A stretch of DNA of 64,000 nt, from NCBI RefSeq assembly GCF_000308535.1, contig NZ_BAFW01000002.1, positions 62,001-126,000 on the forward strand. Direction: 5' to 3'. A program made the translations under genes and the position numbers. Below are positions 1-8,918 of the stretch, piece after piece; the first letter of the stretch is position 1, and every line of letters starts with the position of its first letter. The DNA is from Nocardia cerradoensis NBRC 101014. GTDB lineage: Bacteria > Actinomycetota > Actinomycetes > Mycobacteriales > Mycobacteriaceae. The notes under the pieces were generated by a model. That model was not told the origin of the DNA. It worked only from the letters and a program-made list of their open reading frames with translations, and ran no database searches.

Positions 1-1
1 A

Positions 2-127
2 GTCATCCACATCCCGGGTGACCACCTCCAGATCATCGATGAACCGCGCGTCGCGCAGATCGGTGCCGACCTCACCCGGAAACTGGCCGCGATCTCCGAC
101 GATGCACCCGGGAAGGGAGAGCAGTGA
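2..127 (+). CDS. pks13: Polyketide synthase Pks13, C-terminal end (partial)
   Basis: The window opens inside a gene whose last 41 codons read into a TGA at 125-127. The residues include [19 protein letters not shown], which fits the end of the thioesterase domain of Pks13, the condensase that joins two fatty acyl chains into the mycolic acid precursor. The identification rests on this short tail plus the gene that follows: accD4 overlaps the stop by 4 bp (GTGA), the order known for pks13-accD4 in mycolate-producing bacteria. A run of AGGGAGAG just before the stop serves as the ribosome binding site of accD4. Only the tail is visible, so the rest of the protein cannot be judged. Confidence 0.8.
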   Translation, partial: VIHIPGDHLQIIDEPRVAQIGADLTRKLAAISDDAPGKGEQ

Positions 128-1668
128 GTACGACCGCCGAGAGGCTTGCCGACCTGCGGAAGAAGCTGGAACTCGCGCAGGAGCCGGCCGGCGAAGCGGG
201 GGTGGCCAAGCGGGCCAAGAAGGGTATTCCCTCGCCGCGCGAGCGGATCAACATGCTGCTGGACCCGGGAACCTTCGTGGAAATCGGTGCGCTGGTACGC
301 AATCCGGCGGACAAGAACTCCCTCTACAGCGACGGTGTGGTCACCGGCCACGGGTTGGTGGAGGGCCGCCCGGTGGCGGTGTTCTCCCATGACCAGACCG
401 TGTACGGCGGCACGGTCGGCGAGATGTTCGGCCAGAAGGTCGCCTCGCTCATGCGCTTCGCCGCCAAGATGGGCTGCCCGCTGGTCGGCATCAACGACTC
501 CGGTGGCGCGCGTGTGCAGGAGGCCGTGACCTCGCTGCGCTGGTACGGCGAGATGGCGATCGCCATGGAAGCACTCTCGGGTGCGGTGCCGATGGTGTCG
601 CTGATCCTCGGCAACTGTGCCGCGGGTGCGGTGTATCAGCCGATCTGCACCGATGTCGTCATCGCGACCGAATCCGCGCACATGTTCGTCACCGGCCCGC
701 AGATCACGCGCGAGGCCACCGGTGAGGACGTGACCGCCGACGAACTGGGCGGCGCCTACCGGCAGGCCGACTGGGGCAATATCCACCACGTCGCCAAGGA
801 CGAGAAGGCGGCGTTCGAGTGGGCGCGTGAATATCTGAGCTTCCTGCCCTCCAGCTGCCAGGAGGAACCGCCGATCGTCAATCCGGGCCTCGAGCCCGAG
901 ATCACCGAGACCGATCTGGAACTGAACACCTTCGTTCCGGACTCCGACAACGCCAGCTACGACATGCACGAGGTGTTGCTGCGGATCTTCGACGACGGCG
1001 GATTCCACGAGGTCGGGTCGGATATGGCCCGCAACATCATCACCGGATTCGCCCGGGTGGACGGCCGGTCGGTCGGCGTGGTCGCCAACCAGCCGATGTA
1101 TCTGGCGGGTGCGCTCGACGCCAAGGCGTCCGACAAGGCCTCGCACTTCGTCCGGATGTGCGACGCGTTCGAGATTCCCCTGGTGCTGGTCGTGGATACG
1201 CCCGGCTTCATGCCCGGTCTGGAGCAGGAGCGGGCCGGCGTCATCAAACGCGGCGGTCGCTTCCTGTTCTCCTTCGTGGAGGCGTCGGTGCCGAAGGTCA
1301 CCGTCGTGGTGCGCAAGGCCTACGGCGGCGGCTGGGCGGTCATGGGGTCCAAGGCCCTCGGCGCGGATGTGTACTTCGCCTGGCCGACGGCCCGGATCGC
1401 CGTGATGGGTGCGGAGCAGGCGGTCGGCCTGGTCGGCCGTCGTCAGCTCGAGGCGGCGCCGGAGGATCAGCGCGAGGCCATCCGCAAACAGATGATCGAC
1501 TTCTACAACGCGACCGCCGCCACCCCGTGGCCCGCGGCCGAACGCGGCTATATCGATGCGGTCATCGAACCCTCGGCGACCCGCTTGGAGATCCGCAAGG
1601 CGCTCACGCTGCTGCGCGACAAGCGCCTGCAGCGCAACCCGCGCAAGCACCACTTGCTGCCGCTGTAA
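124..1668 (+). CDS. accD4: Acyl-CoA carboxylase beta (carboxyltransferase) subunit AccD4
   Basis: This 514-residue protein is the carboxyltransferase subunit of a biotin-dependent long-chain acyl-CoA carboxylase. With the AccA3 subunit it should make the carboxylated extender that Pks13 condenses into mycolate. The sequence shows the usual two crotonase-like halves: [10 protein letters not shown] near residues 126-135 and the oxyanion segment GNCAAGAV near 163-170, then [12 protein letters not shown] in the second half, and the common basic tail ending HHLLPL. The GTG start at 124 overlaps the pks13 stop (GTGA), which argues for translational coupling and one transcript. Family membership is certain; the AccD4 assignment (as opposed to AccD5 or AccD6) comes from the pks13 neighbour and the convergent emb genes. 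Confidence 0.93.
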   Translation: MSTTAERLADLRKKLELAQEPAGEAGVAKRAKKGIPSPRERINMLLDPGTFVEIGALVRNPADKNSLYSDGVVTGHGLVEGRPVAVFSHDQTVYGGTVGEMFGQKVASLMRFAAKMGCPLVGINDSGGARVQEAVTSLRWYGEMAIAMEALSGAVPMVSLILGNCAAGAVYQPICTDVVIATESAHMFVTGPQITREATGEDVTADELGGAYRQADWGNIHHVAKDEKAAFEWAREYLSFLPSSCQEEPPIVNPGLEPEITETDLELNTFVPDSDNASYDMHEVLLRIFDDGGFHEVGSDMARNIITGFARVDGRSVGVVANQPMYLAGALDAKASDKASHFVRMCDAFEIPLVLVVDTPGFMPGLEQERAGVIKRGGRFLFSFVEASVPKVTVVVRKAYGGGWAVMGSKALGADVYFAWPTARIAVMGAEQAVGLVGRRQLEAAPEDQREAIRKQMIDFYNATAATPWPAAERGYIDAVIEPSATRLEIRKALTLLRDKRLQRNPRKHHLLPL

Positions 1669-1685
1669 CCGCGCCATCGCCACCG

Positions 1686-1723
1686 ACGCCGGCCTCCGCA
1701 TCATTGTCGATCGAGGCCGGCGT
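1686..1723 (+). terminator. Terminator hairpin after accD4
   Basis: An 11-bp perfect inverted repeat (ACGCCGGCCTC at 1686-1696, GAGGCCGGCGT at 1713-1723) lies 18 bp after the accD4 stop. There is no clear T run. It probably ends the pks13-accD4 transcript. Confidence 0.65.
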
Positions 1724-1859
1724 TCGTGTCGGTACAGCGTCGCACCGCGACTGCCGGACCGCGGCGTCGTGCCTGCGCGTTGCTGCGGTTACGCCTGGTT
1801 GAACGCCGGGTAGCGCGTGTCTTTCGTGGAATCGCCCGGTCGGCGGGCCGCCATATGAG

Positions 1860-1891
1860 AGCCTTCAGCTATGGGTAGCTCACCGAAGGCT
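1860..1891 (+). promoter_or_regulatory. Hairpin enclosing the start codon of the DUF5988-type gene
   Basis: AGCCTTCAGCT (1860-1870) can pair with AGCT (1877-1880) and GAAGGCT (1885-1891), leaving the start codon ATG at 1871 in a six-base loop and a CACC bulge. If it forms in RNA it would mask the start of the small gene. No strong ribosome binding site is visible; GAGA at 1857-1860 is the only candidate. Confidence 0.4.
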
Positions 1892-2071
1892 GTACTCGAA
1901 GGCGGGCCGGCCGACCTGCCGCACCGCATCGTTCCCATCACCCCACCCGGCATCGAATTACGCGTGCAGAACGCCGGTGGCTACGAACGTTTCAAATCCA
2001 CACCACGCCGCCAGGACACCCCGGAAGGCAATCTTCCCGTCTACGAATGGATCGAACACGTCGACGTGTAG
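1871..2071 (+). CDS. Small DUF5988-type protein
   Basis: A 66-residue ORF with MGSSPKAVLEGGPADLP at the start and YERF...P...PVYEWIEHVDV later. The layout EGGPADLP, then GGYERF, then a closing PVYxW motif matches the small actinobacterial proteins I know as DUF5988, which have no established function. It has no signal peptide or membrane segment. It sits alone between accD4 and the convergent embB, followed by a strong terminator, and its start codon lies in a predicted hairpin loop. Family recall is from memory, so the name is tentative, but the ORF itself looks real. Confidence 0.65.
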   Translation: MGSSPKAVLEGGPADLPHRIVPITPPGIELRVQNAGGYERFKSTPRRQDTPEGNLPVYEWIEHVDV

Positions 2072-2098
2072 GGCAGCCAACCCACATCTCCGCAGATG

Positions 2099-2141
2099 AC
2101 GACGGCGGGCGGCGCACGATATGTGCGCCGCCCGCCGTCGT
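2099..2141. terminator. Bidirectional terminator between the DUF5988-type gene and embB
   Basis: A perfect 19-bp inverted repeat, arms 2099-2117 and 2123-2141, with loop GATAT. It lies between two convergent genes and can work for both strands. Confidence 0.85.
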
Positions 2142-2157
2142 TCGCCGGGACTACCGG

Positions 2158-5100
2158 TCAGAACACGCGCAGCTGTCCCGGACTCCAGAATCCGGAGCGC
2201 GTCGCGGTACCGGTGTCGATCTTCGCCGGGGTGGCGTCGGTGTAGTACCGGTTGTAGCGCTCCAGAGTGCCCCAGTCCCGAGCCCAGTTGTCCTTCAGGT
2301 AGGTCGGGATCGTGGTGGAACCCGCCAGCATCTGGGTGAAGCCGAGCGGGCCGCCGAATTCCTCGGCCTGCCAGGTATCGGTCGAGCTCACCGCGAGCGG
2401 GCGGTCGGGCAGGATGCGATAGTTCGGCATGGTCGCCACACCGTAGCGGTGCGGGAAGGGGTTCTGGCACGGGAACTGCAGGCCCACCGCCCAGTCCTCG
2501 AGCACCGGCTGTTCGGAGCCGAGGAAGGTGTTCAGCGTGACCATCTTCGGCACCCGCGGCGGTGTGAAGGCCAGCCACTGGTCACCGATCAGCACATTGC
2601 GATTGGCCGAGATCCGCACCGCATCGGCGTCCGCGGCGATCTCCGACAGCGGAACGCGCAGGTTGCGCCACGACGGCGCCGGGCCGATATCGCGCGGGAC
2701 GTAGCTGCCCTCGAACTTCACCGAACCGTCGGGCTGGCGCTTGCCGTACTCCAGCTTCAGGTCCTGGCCGTACTGCAACGCACCCGTCTGATCGAAGGAC
2801 AGGATGCGGCCGGCCGCCGAGATGACCACCAGCGGCGAATCCGCCGACCGAGCGGGCAGTTCGTACCAGCTCGAGGTCAGATGCGCGGGCTGCTGCAGGC
2901 CCTGCTGATAGCTGCCCATCACCGGTGTCGTCTTCGGGTCGAGGCCGAAGGGCAGTGCGACGGTCGAGCCGTTGACACCGGCTTCCTTGGTGGTGCCGCC
3001 GCCGGTGCCCGCGTTCTGGCCCTCGGCGAAGTTCGCGCCCACCGACTGGTTGGAGGTGTTACCGGTGCCCGGCTTCACCTCCACCGCATCGGCTTTCAGA
3101 TCGGTCGGCACACCGTTGGGATCGAAGCCGGTCGGGTCGGCACCGGCCAGCGGATCGTTGTCCTTGGGCGGATGCGCGGGATCGATGATCGGATTCAACC
3201 GGCCCTGGTTCGAATTCGACTCGACCAGAACGTCGTCGGCGATTCCGCAGCGGTTGCCGTCGACCGCGTCGACGTTGCCGCGGGCCAGCGAATAGGCCGG
3301 GTACTGGGTCACCGCGCCCTTGGCCAGCGAGAGCACCTCGAACAACACCATCGCCGCGGCGACCAGCGTCAGCGGAATGGCCGCGAAGCGGCGAATACGC
3401 TTGCCGCGCGTGGATTTCGAACTCTCCGGCGGTTTGGCGTAACCCTCGCGCAGCGCCTGCCAGGCCACCACCGCGAGCGCGAGCCCGAACAGCACCAGCA
3501 TGATCGTGTTGGACTGGAGTCCGTGCAGCGACACCGTCTTGTCGAACCACGGCACGCCGTAACTCGAGACGTACCAGTAGCCGTTGGTGCCGGAGAACGA
3601 CAGCGCCAGCGCGAACAGCAAGGCGGCCAGGAAGATCGAGCGATTCTTGCGCGACCGCAGCGCCGTCGCCGACACCGCCACCGCGGTCACCGCCGCGAGC
3701 GCACCCGCGATGCCCGCATAGGCACCGAAGTGGTGGGTCCACTTGGTCGGGTTGAACATCATGAAGAAAATGGTTCCGCAGACCACCCCGATCAACCGCC
3801 AGGTCGGACCGCTCGAGATGCCCGGAATCTGCTTGCGCCGCAACAACACCAGAGCGGTCGTGATCAGGCACAGGATCATCACGATGAACGCGAACCGGCG
3901 CGAGACCGAACCGTCGACGGTCTGGACGAACAGGTAGTAGTAGCGCAGGTAGTCCTCGTACCAGGCCAGGTTCGGGCCGGTGAGGCGCCGCACCCGGTTG
4001 GCCTCCTGGATACCGGCGAAGGTCTGGTCGCTGTAGACGACGGTGAGTACCAGGAAACCGGCCGCCGCGATCGGCGCCAGCAACGGTAGTGAGGAGACGA
4101 ACCCCGAAGCGCGCCAGCCGCTTCCGGCACGCGCCTGCAGATCGCGCTTGCGGCGCACCACGATGCGCACCAGCGGGCGGATACCGGCGAGCAGTGCGGC
4201 CACACACATCAGGCCGGTCGGCGCCGCGGCGAGCGTGAACGCCGCGACCAATACCGCGCCGGCGGCGGGCAACAGGCGTCCGGTCGCGATCGCGCGTTCG
4301 ATGGACACCCAGGTCAGCAGCGCGCCCAGCGCGACGATCGGCTCCGAGCGCAGGCCGTTGTCGTAGGGCAGCCAGAAGGCGAGGAATACCAGCCCGCCGG
4401 TCCACAGCGCGACCTTCGAGGTCCGCACGCTGCGGCCCAGCCGCGGCACCACCTCGCGGCTGATCACCATCCAGCACAGAATTCCGCACAGCAGCGCGGG
4501 GATGCGCACCCACGGGCTGGCCGTGGAGATCTGCGCGAAGACCTGGATGACGTCGTAATACCAGCCGAACGGCGCCTCCGGCACGCCGTACCAGCGGAAG
4601 TAGTTGGCCAGATAACCCGCGTGCGGCGCCACGCGCACCATCGTCAGGATGTAGCCGTCGTCGGAGGTGTTGGCGCCGATGAAGTGCCACACCAGCAGGA
4701 TGCTCAGCACCGCGCCGTCGGCCCAGGTCGGCTTCAGCCAGTGCGCGGGGAAGAAGCGGCGGTGACCGCGGCCGTCGCTGGTATCGAGGCGGCCGAGCGC
4801 GGCCAGCGCGATGAGTGTGCACAGCACCGCGGCGAGCATCGCGACCAGTTTGATCACGGTCGGCGACGACGAGAAGCGGGAGTCGACGGTCATATGGAAC
4901 GACAGCCCGGCCGGCGCCGCACCCTTCAGATCCGAGAACACGCCGACCACCTGCGGACGCAGATCACCCTGCAGGGCGCCGTCCACCGGCACGGTCACCG
5001 TTTCGGTGCCACCGTCGGCGGCGGGCCGCTCGACCTGTTTGGTCAGGCCCTCGAAGTGGGCGTAGGTGCGGTCGATATCGGAGGTGATGCTGATCGCGGT

Positions 5101-5529
5101 GCAGCCGTCGAGTTCGGTGCGCTTCGCCGAGGCGACGATCGCGTTGCGGTCCACCACGTCGACCGAATCGCTGGTGACACGCACGAACATGCCCTCGAGC
5201 GCGGCCCGGTCGCCCTGCGGCGGCGCGGTGTTGAGCAGCATGCCGCCCTGGGGCAGTTGCGCCACCGTCGAACACGGGATGGAGGCCCGCAGATCCACCG
5301 GGACCTGCGACATCAGCGGCGCCTCGACATTGCCGATGGTCCCGCCCTGCGGCCAGTTCACCTCGGCGGTGGTCTGCTGGACCGGCAGAAACGGGGTGGC
5401 GAGCGCGAAGATCGCGCCGAGCAGGCCGGCGATCACGGCGATCAACCGGGCGGTGCGGAAATCGCGCGACGTCACCGGTTGTTCGGCGACCGTCGGTTTG
5501 GTCAAGACAGCTGTTGCGGCGTCGGGCAC
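2158..5529 (-). CDS. embB: Arabinosyltransferase, EmbB/EmbA type
   Basis: A large integral membrane arabinosyltransferase of about 1123 residues. It should extend the arabinan of arabinogalactan using decaprenyl-phosphoryl-arabinose and is the ethambutol target family. The N-terminal end has a membrane helix, then the family motif LPVQQTTAEVNWPQ; the first large loop carries the catalytic-type stretch TSDDGYILTM, followed by about a dozen more helices and a C-terminal carbohydrate-binding region with NGSTVALPFGLDP and a closing TATRSGFWSPGQLR. The Met of DDGYILTM (codon 4641-4639) aligns with the residue known as EmbB Met306 in M. tuberculosis. The GTG at 5529 is preferred because the longer frame to 5607 runs into embC; a TAACAT hexamer lies 8 nt upstream. 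N-terminal motifs look EmbB-like and some C-terminal ones EmbA-like, so the letter is tentative. Confidence 0.85.
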   Translation of the reverse strand: MPDAATAVLTKPTVAEQPVTSRDFRTARLIAVIAGLLGAIFALATPFLPVQQTTAEVNWPQGGTIGNVEAPLMSQVPVDLRASIPCSTVAQLPQGGMLLNTAPPQGDRAALEGMFVRVTSDSVDVVDRNAIVASAKRTELDGCTAISITSDIDRTYAHFEGLTKQVERPAADGGTETVTVPVDGALQGDLRPQVVGVFSDLKGAAPAGLSFHMTVDSRFSSSPTVIKLVAMLAAVLCTLIALAALGRLDTSDGRGHRRFFPAHWLKPTWADGAVLSILLVWHFIGANTSDDGYILTMVRVAPHAGYLANYFRWYGVPEAPFGWYYDVIQVFAQISTASPWVRIPALLCGILCWMVISREVVPRLGRSVRTSKVALWTGGLVFLAFWLPYDNGLRSEPIVALGALLTWVSIERAIATGRLLPAAGAVLVAAFTLAAAPTGLMCVAALLAGIRPLVRIVVRRKRDLQARAGSGWRASGFVSSLPLLAPIAAAGFLVLTVVYSDQTFAGIQEANRVRRLTGPNLAWYEDYLRYYYLFVQTVDGSVSRRFAFIVMILCLITTALVLLRRKQIPGISSGPTWRLIGVVCGTIFFMMFNPTKWTHHFGAYAGIAGALAAVTAVAVSATALRSRKNRSIFLAALLFALALSFSGTNGYWYVSSYGVPWFDKTVSLHGLQSNTIMLVLFGLALAVVAWQALREGYAKPPESSKSTRGKRIRRFAAIPLTLVAAAMVLFEVLSLAKGAVTQYPAYSLARGNVDAVDGNRCGIADDVLVESNSNQGRLNPIIDPAHPPKDNDPLAGADPTGFDPNGVPTDLKADAVEVKPGTGNTSNQSVGANFAEGQNAGTGGGTTKEAGVNGSTVALPFGLDPKTTPVMGSYQQGLQQPAHLTSSWYELPARSADSPLVVISAAGRILSFDQTGALQYGQDLKLEYGKRQPDGSVKFEGSYVPRDIGPAPSWRNLRVPLSEIAADADAVRISANRNVLIGDQWLAFTPPRVPKMVTLNTFLGSEQPVLEDWAVGLQFPCQNPFPHRYGVATMPNYRILPDRPLAVSSTDTWQAEEFGGPLGFTQMLAGSTTIPTYLKDNWARDWGTLERYNRYYTDATPAKIDTGTATRSGFWSPGQLRVF

Positions 5530-5584
5530 GGATGGTGATGTTATCTGCCCACACTGAGAGTGACGCTGTTCACGCCCCGCTATG

Positions 5585-8500
5585 TCACTTCGCCTTGATG
5601 GGCACATCCTTGACCCAGCCCCAGCGCGTCTGCACCGTCACACCGACGTCGGCCTGGCGCGCCTGCGGCACGTAGGGGGTGAATCGTTCCAGCGAACCCC
5701 AGTCCCGGCCCCAGTCGTCGTTCAGATAGGCGGGGATGGTCTGCGCCGACAGCAACAAACCTGTCCAGCCCAGTGGACCGCCGCCGATATCGTCCTGCCA
5801 GGCGTTGGAGGCGTCGGAACCGACCCGGTCCGGCAGGATGCGCCACTTCGGCACCTCGGCCACGCCGTCCTTGTGGTCGAACGGGCGCTGGCAGGGGAAG
5901 GCCAGGCCGACGTGCCAATCCTCGAGGACCGGATCGGTGTGTCCGACCACCGAATCGAGGGTGGCGAGCTTCGGCAGCCGGGGCGGCGTGACCGCCAGCC
6001 ACTGCCGCGGCGTCAGGTCGTTGGCGACCGCCACGATCCGCACCGCGTTGGTGCCGTCCGGTACGCGGTCCAGCGGCACGCGCATATTCCGCCACGACGG
6101 CGCGCCGCCGATGTCCAGCGGTACGAACGAGCCCAGCGGTCGCACGGTGCCGTCGGCGGCGCGGTCGCCGAATTCGACGCGCAGATCCTGGCCGTAGGTG
6201 ACCACGCCGTCGGCATTCACCGATTTGATCCGCCCGGCCGCGGTGACCACCAGCACCTTTCGGTCCGGGTCCTGGCGGGCGCCGGACAGATCCATCCGGT
6301 ACCAGCCCGAGGTCAGATGCGCCTGCTGTTTGGTGCCGGTGGTGTAACTGCCCAGCACCGGGGTGCGGGCCGGGTCCAGCCCGAACGGCAGGGCCACGGT
6401 GCTGCCGTTGACGCCCACCTGCTGGGTGGTACCGCCGCCGGTGCCCGCGGTGGTGGTGTGCGTGGTCTTGTTCGCGGAATCGGTGTTGACCGAGTTGGCG
6501 CCGCCGGTGGTCGTCTCCTCGGCGTCGGCGGTCAGATCCTTGGCCACCCCATTCGGGTCGAAGCCCGTACTGTCGGCGCCGAGCGCGTCGGCCACGGAAC
6601 CGGAGTAGGGCTGCAGCAGGGAATCGGCGGTGTCGGTTTCGGTGAGGACCGCGTCGGCCAGGGAACACGGATGTCCGCCCAGCGCACGGATATTCGACTT
6701 CGCGACGGAATAGGCCGGATACTGCGTGACGGCACCCTTGCCGAGGGAGGCGACCTCGAACAGCACCATGACCGCGGCCGCGATCGTCAGCGGTTGGACG
6801 GCCCACGTGTCGAACCGCCTGCGGCCGTTCGCTTTCCGATACGGCTCTCTGTAGTACTGATAGGCCGCCAGCAGCAGGCTCAGCACCGCGAGTCCGAGGA
6901 ACAGCGTCGAGAGTCCCTTACCCGCGATCAGCGGCGCCTTGTCGTACCACGGCACACCGTAACTGGAGACGTACCACCAGCCGTTGGATCCGGTGAACGT
7001 GATCGCCAGCAGGAAGAACACCGCGGCCGCGAACAGCGAGCGGTTGTAGCGGGCCCGAATTCCGTTGATACCCACCGCGACCGCGGTCAGCGCCGCGAGC
7101 GAACCGGCCAATCCGGCATAGACGCCGAAGTGGTGGGTCCACTTGGTCGGAGTGAACATCATCAGCAACAGCGACATGAACACGATGCCGAGGATGCGGG
7201 CCGAGGGGCCCTTCGAGGTGCCCGGAATCCGGCCGTTCTTGCGCAACATGACCAGAACGCACACCAGCAGGCACAGCAGCATGCCGAGTATGCCGAACCG
7301 GCGGGCCAGTGAGCCGTCCGGCGCCAGCATCAGCAGCGAATCCCAGCGGGTTCGTTCGTCGAACCAGGCCACATTCGGGCCGATGATCTTGCGGACCCGG
7401 GTCGCCTCCATCACCGATGCCAGCGTCTGATCGGCGAAGACCACCACCAGGACCAGCGCTCCGGCGGCCGCGCCCGGCGCGAGCAGAGCGCCGTACCGCA
7501 GTATCGACGCGCCGGGCGAACCGCCGCCGCGGGCGCGGGAAATGATGTGCTGCAGGACCGGTCGCGAGCCGGCGACCAGAGCGGCGACGCAGATCAGGCC
7601 GGTCGGCCCGGCGGCGAGGGAGAACGCGGCGATCAATACCGCGACCGCGGCGGGCAGCAGTCGCCGGGTCGCGATCGAGCGTTCGATCGAGCACCAGGTC
7701 AGCAGCGCACCCAGGGCGATCAGCGGTTCCGGGCGCAGGCCGTTGTCGTAGGGCAGCCAGGCGACCAGGAACACCAGCCCCGCCGTCCACAGCGCGACGG
7801 TGTCGCGACGGACGCGAGAACCCAAGCGCGGCAGCACTTCCCGGCTGATCACCAGCCAGCACAGCACACCGGCCAGCAGCGCCGGCAACCGCATCCACCA
7901 GCCGGCGTCGCTGACCCGGGTCATCCAGGCCAGCACCTCGTACGGCCAGCCGAAGGGCGCCTCGGCCACTCCGAACCAGCGGTAGTAGTTGGCCATATAG
8001 CCCGAATGTTTCGACGCCCGGGCCATAGTGAGGATGTAGCCGTCGTCGGAGGTGTTGGCGCCGATCACATGCCAGACCACCAGCGTGCCCAGCACCACCA
8101 CGTCCGCGACGGTGACCCGCCACCAGTGCGCCGGCAGGAAGCGTCGCGGCCGTCGGCCGTCGGCGGTATCGATCAGATGCAGGCAGATCAGCGCGATGAG
8201 GGTGAAGACGACCGCTCCGATGATCGCGGCCAGTTTCAGCGGGCTCGGCGTCGACGAGAAGCGTGAGTCGATGGCGGCGTGCAGATGGGCGTCGCCGAGC
8301 TGCTCGCGCGTCAGATCGGTGAAGACGCCGACGATCTGGGGCCGCACATCGCCGCCCACGGTATTGGTGAACGGTGTGCCGTCCTGGCGGGTGACACCGG
8401 TGAATTCGGCCGTCGTGGCCTGTGCGGTGGAGGTGACGGCGAAGCGTGCGCAGCCACCCACCTCGGCCAGCGGCGCCGACAGCAGCGGAATATCGCGCAG

Positions 8501-8836
8501 CCGGACCGAGAGCGTGCGCCCACCCGGCTCGTCGGCGACCTTTGCGATCAGGCCCTTCGCGGAGGCATTGGGCGCGTCGGCGGGCACGGTGGACAAGACC
8601 GTGCCGCTGGGGAGTTCGCGCAGCGCGCTGCACGGCAGCGACGCGTCGACGGTGAGCGGCACATACGACACCAGCGGCGCGTTCACCGGGACCGATTGCG
8701 GCTGCGGCCAATCCAGGCTCGCTCGGTCCTCCCGCACCGGCAGCAGCGGTGTGAGCACCGCGAGGGCGACGGCGATCAGTCCCGACAGGAGGGCGATCAC
8801 GCGGATGCGGGGAAACGCTGGAGAGTCTGCGCGCAC
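5585..8836 (-). CDS. embC: Arabinosyltransferase, EmbC type
   Basis: A second Emb protein, 1083 residues, with the same architecture: an N-terminal helix, TSDDGYILTM in the first luminal loop, many membrane helices and a C-terminal lectin-like part with NGSTVALPFGLDP. Its N-terminal domain resembles EmbC (TVLSTVP, then PLLSAPLAEV), the enzyme that builds the arabinan of lipoarabinomannan, and it lies downstream of aftA as embC does in mycobacteria. The C-terminus (WGWVKDVPIKAK) lacks the TRSG-WSPG ending of its neighbour. The GTG at 8836 has TAGCAT exactly 6 nt upstream, a leaderless arrangement, so it may be transcribed from its own promoter. No third emb gene is in the window. Confidence 0.83.
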   Translation of the reverse strand: MRADSPAFPRIRVIALLSGLIAVALAVLTPLLPVREDRASLDWPQPQSVPVNAPLVSYVPLTVDASLPCSALRELPSGTVLSTVPADAPNASAKGLIAKVADEPGGRTLSVRLRDIPLLSAPLAEVGGCARFAVTSTAQATTAEFTGVTRQDGTPFTNTVGGDVRPQIVGVFTDLTREQLGDAHLHAAIDSRFSSTPSPLKLAAIIGAVVFTLIALICLHLIDTADGRRPRRFLPAHWWRVTVADVVVLGTLVVWHVIGANTSDDGYILTMARASKHSGYMANYYRWFGVAEAPFGWPYEVLAWMTRVSDAGWWMRLPALLAGVLCWLVISREVLPRLGSRVRRDTVALWTAGLVFLVAWLPYDNGLRPEPLIALGALLTWCSIERSIATRRLLPAAVAVLIAAFSLAAGPTGLICVAALVAGSRPVLQHIISRARGGGSPGASILRYGALLAPGAAAGALVLVVVFADQTLASVMEATRVRKIIGPNVAWFDERTRWDSLLMLAPDGSLARRFGILGMLLCLLVCVLVMLRKNGRIPGTSKGPSARILGIVFMSLLLMMFTPTKWTHHFGVYAGLAGSLAALTAVAVGINGIRARYNRSLFAAAVFFLLAITFTGSNGWWYVSSYGVPWYDKAPLIAGKGLSTLFLGLAVLSLLLAAYQYYREPYRKANGRRRFDTWAVQPLTIAAAVMVLFEVASLGKGAVTQYPAYSVAKSNIRALGGHPCSLADAVLTETDTADSLLQPYSGSVADALGADSTGFDPNGVAKDLTADAEETTTGGANSVNTDSANKTTHTTTAGTGGGTTQQVGVNGSTVALPFGLDPARTPVLGSYTTGTKQQAHLTSGWYRMDLSGARQDPDRKVLVVTAAGRIKSVNADGVVTYGQDLRVEFGDRAADGTVRPLGSFVPLDIGGAPSWRNMRVPLDRVPDGTNAVRIVAVANDLTPRQWLAVTPPRLPKLATLDSVVGHTDPVLEDWHVGLAFPCQRPFDHKDGVAEVPKWRILPDRVGSDASNAWQDDIGGGPLGWTGLLLSAQTIPAYLNDDWGRDWGSLERFTPYVPQARQADVGVTVQTRWGWVKDVPIKAK

Positions 8837-8918
8837 CCAGCGATGCTAAGCGACCGCAGCGACGGGCCCGGAGGTGGCAGCGCGCAACCGCGGAGGCCCC
8901 GGGTAGGTCGCCGTGGAA

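Noticed and set aside
2047..4089. Long plus-strand ORF of 680 codons opposite embB
   Set aside because: It is Arg/Gly/His-rich with no domain and lies antisense to a clear Emb protein; such shadow frames are common in GC-rich DNA.
5582..7312. Long plus-strand ORF opposite embC
   Set aside because: Low-complexity antisense frame, no recognisable motif, while the minus strand encodes an obvious Emb protein.
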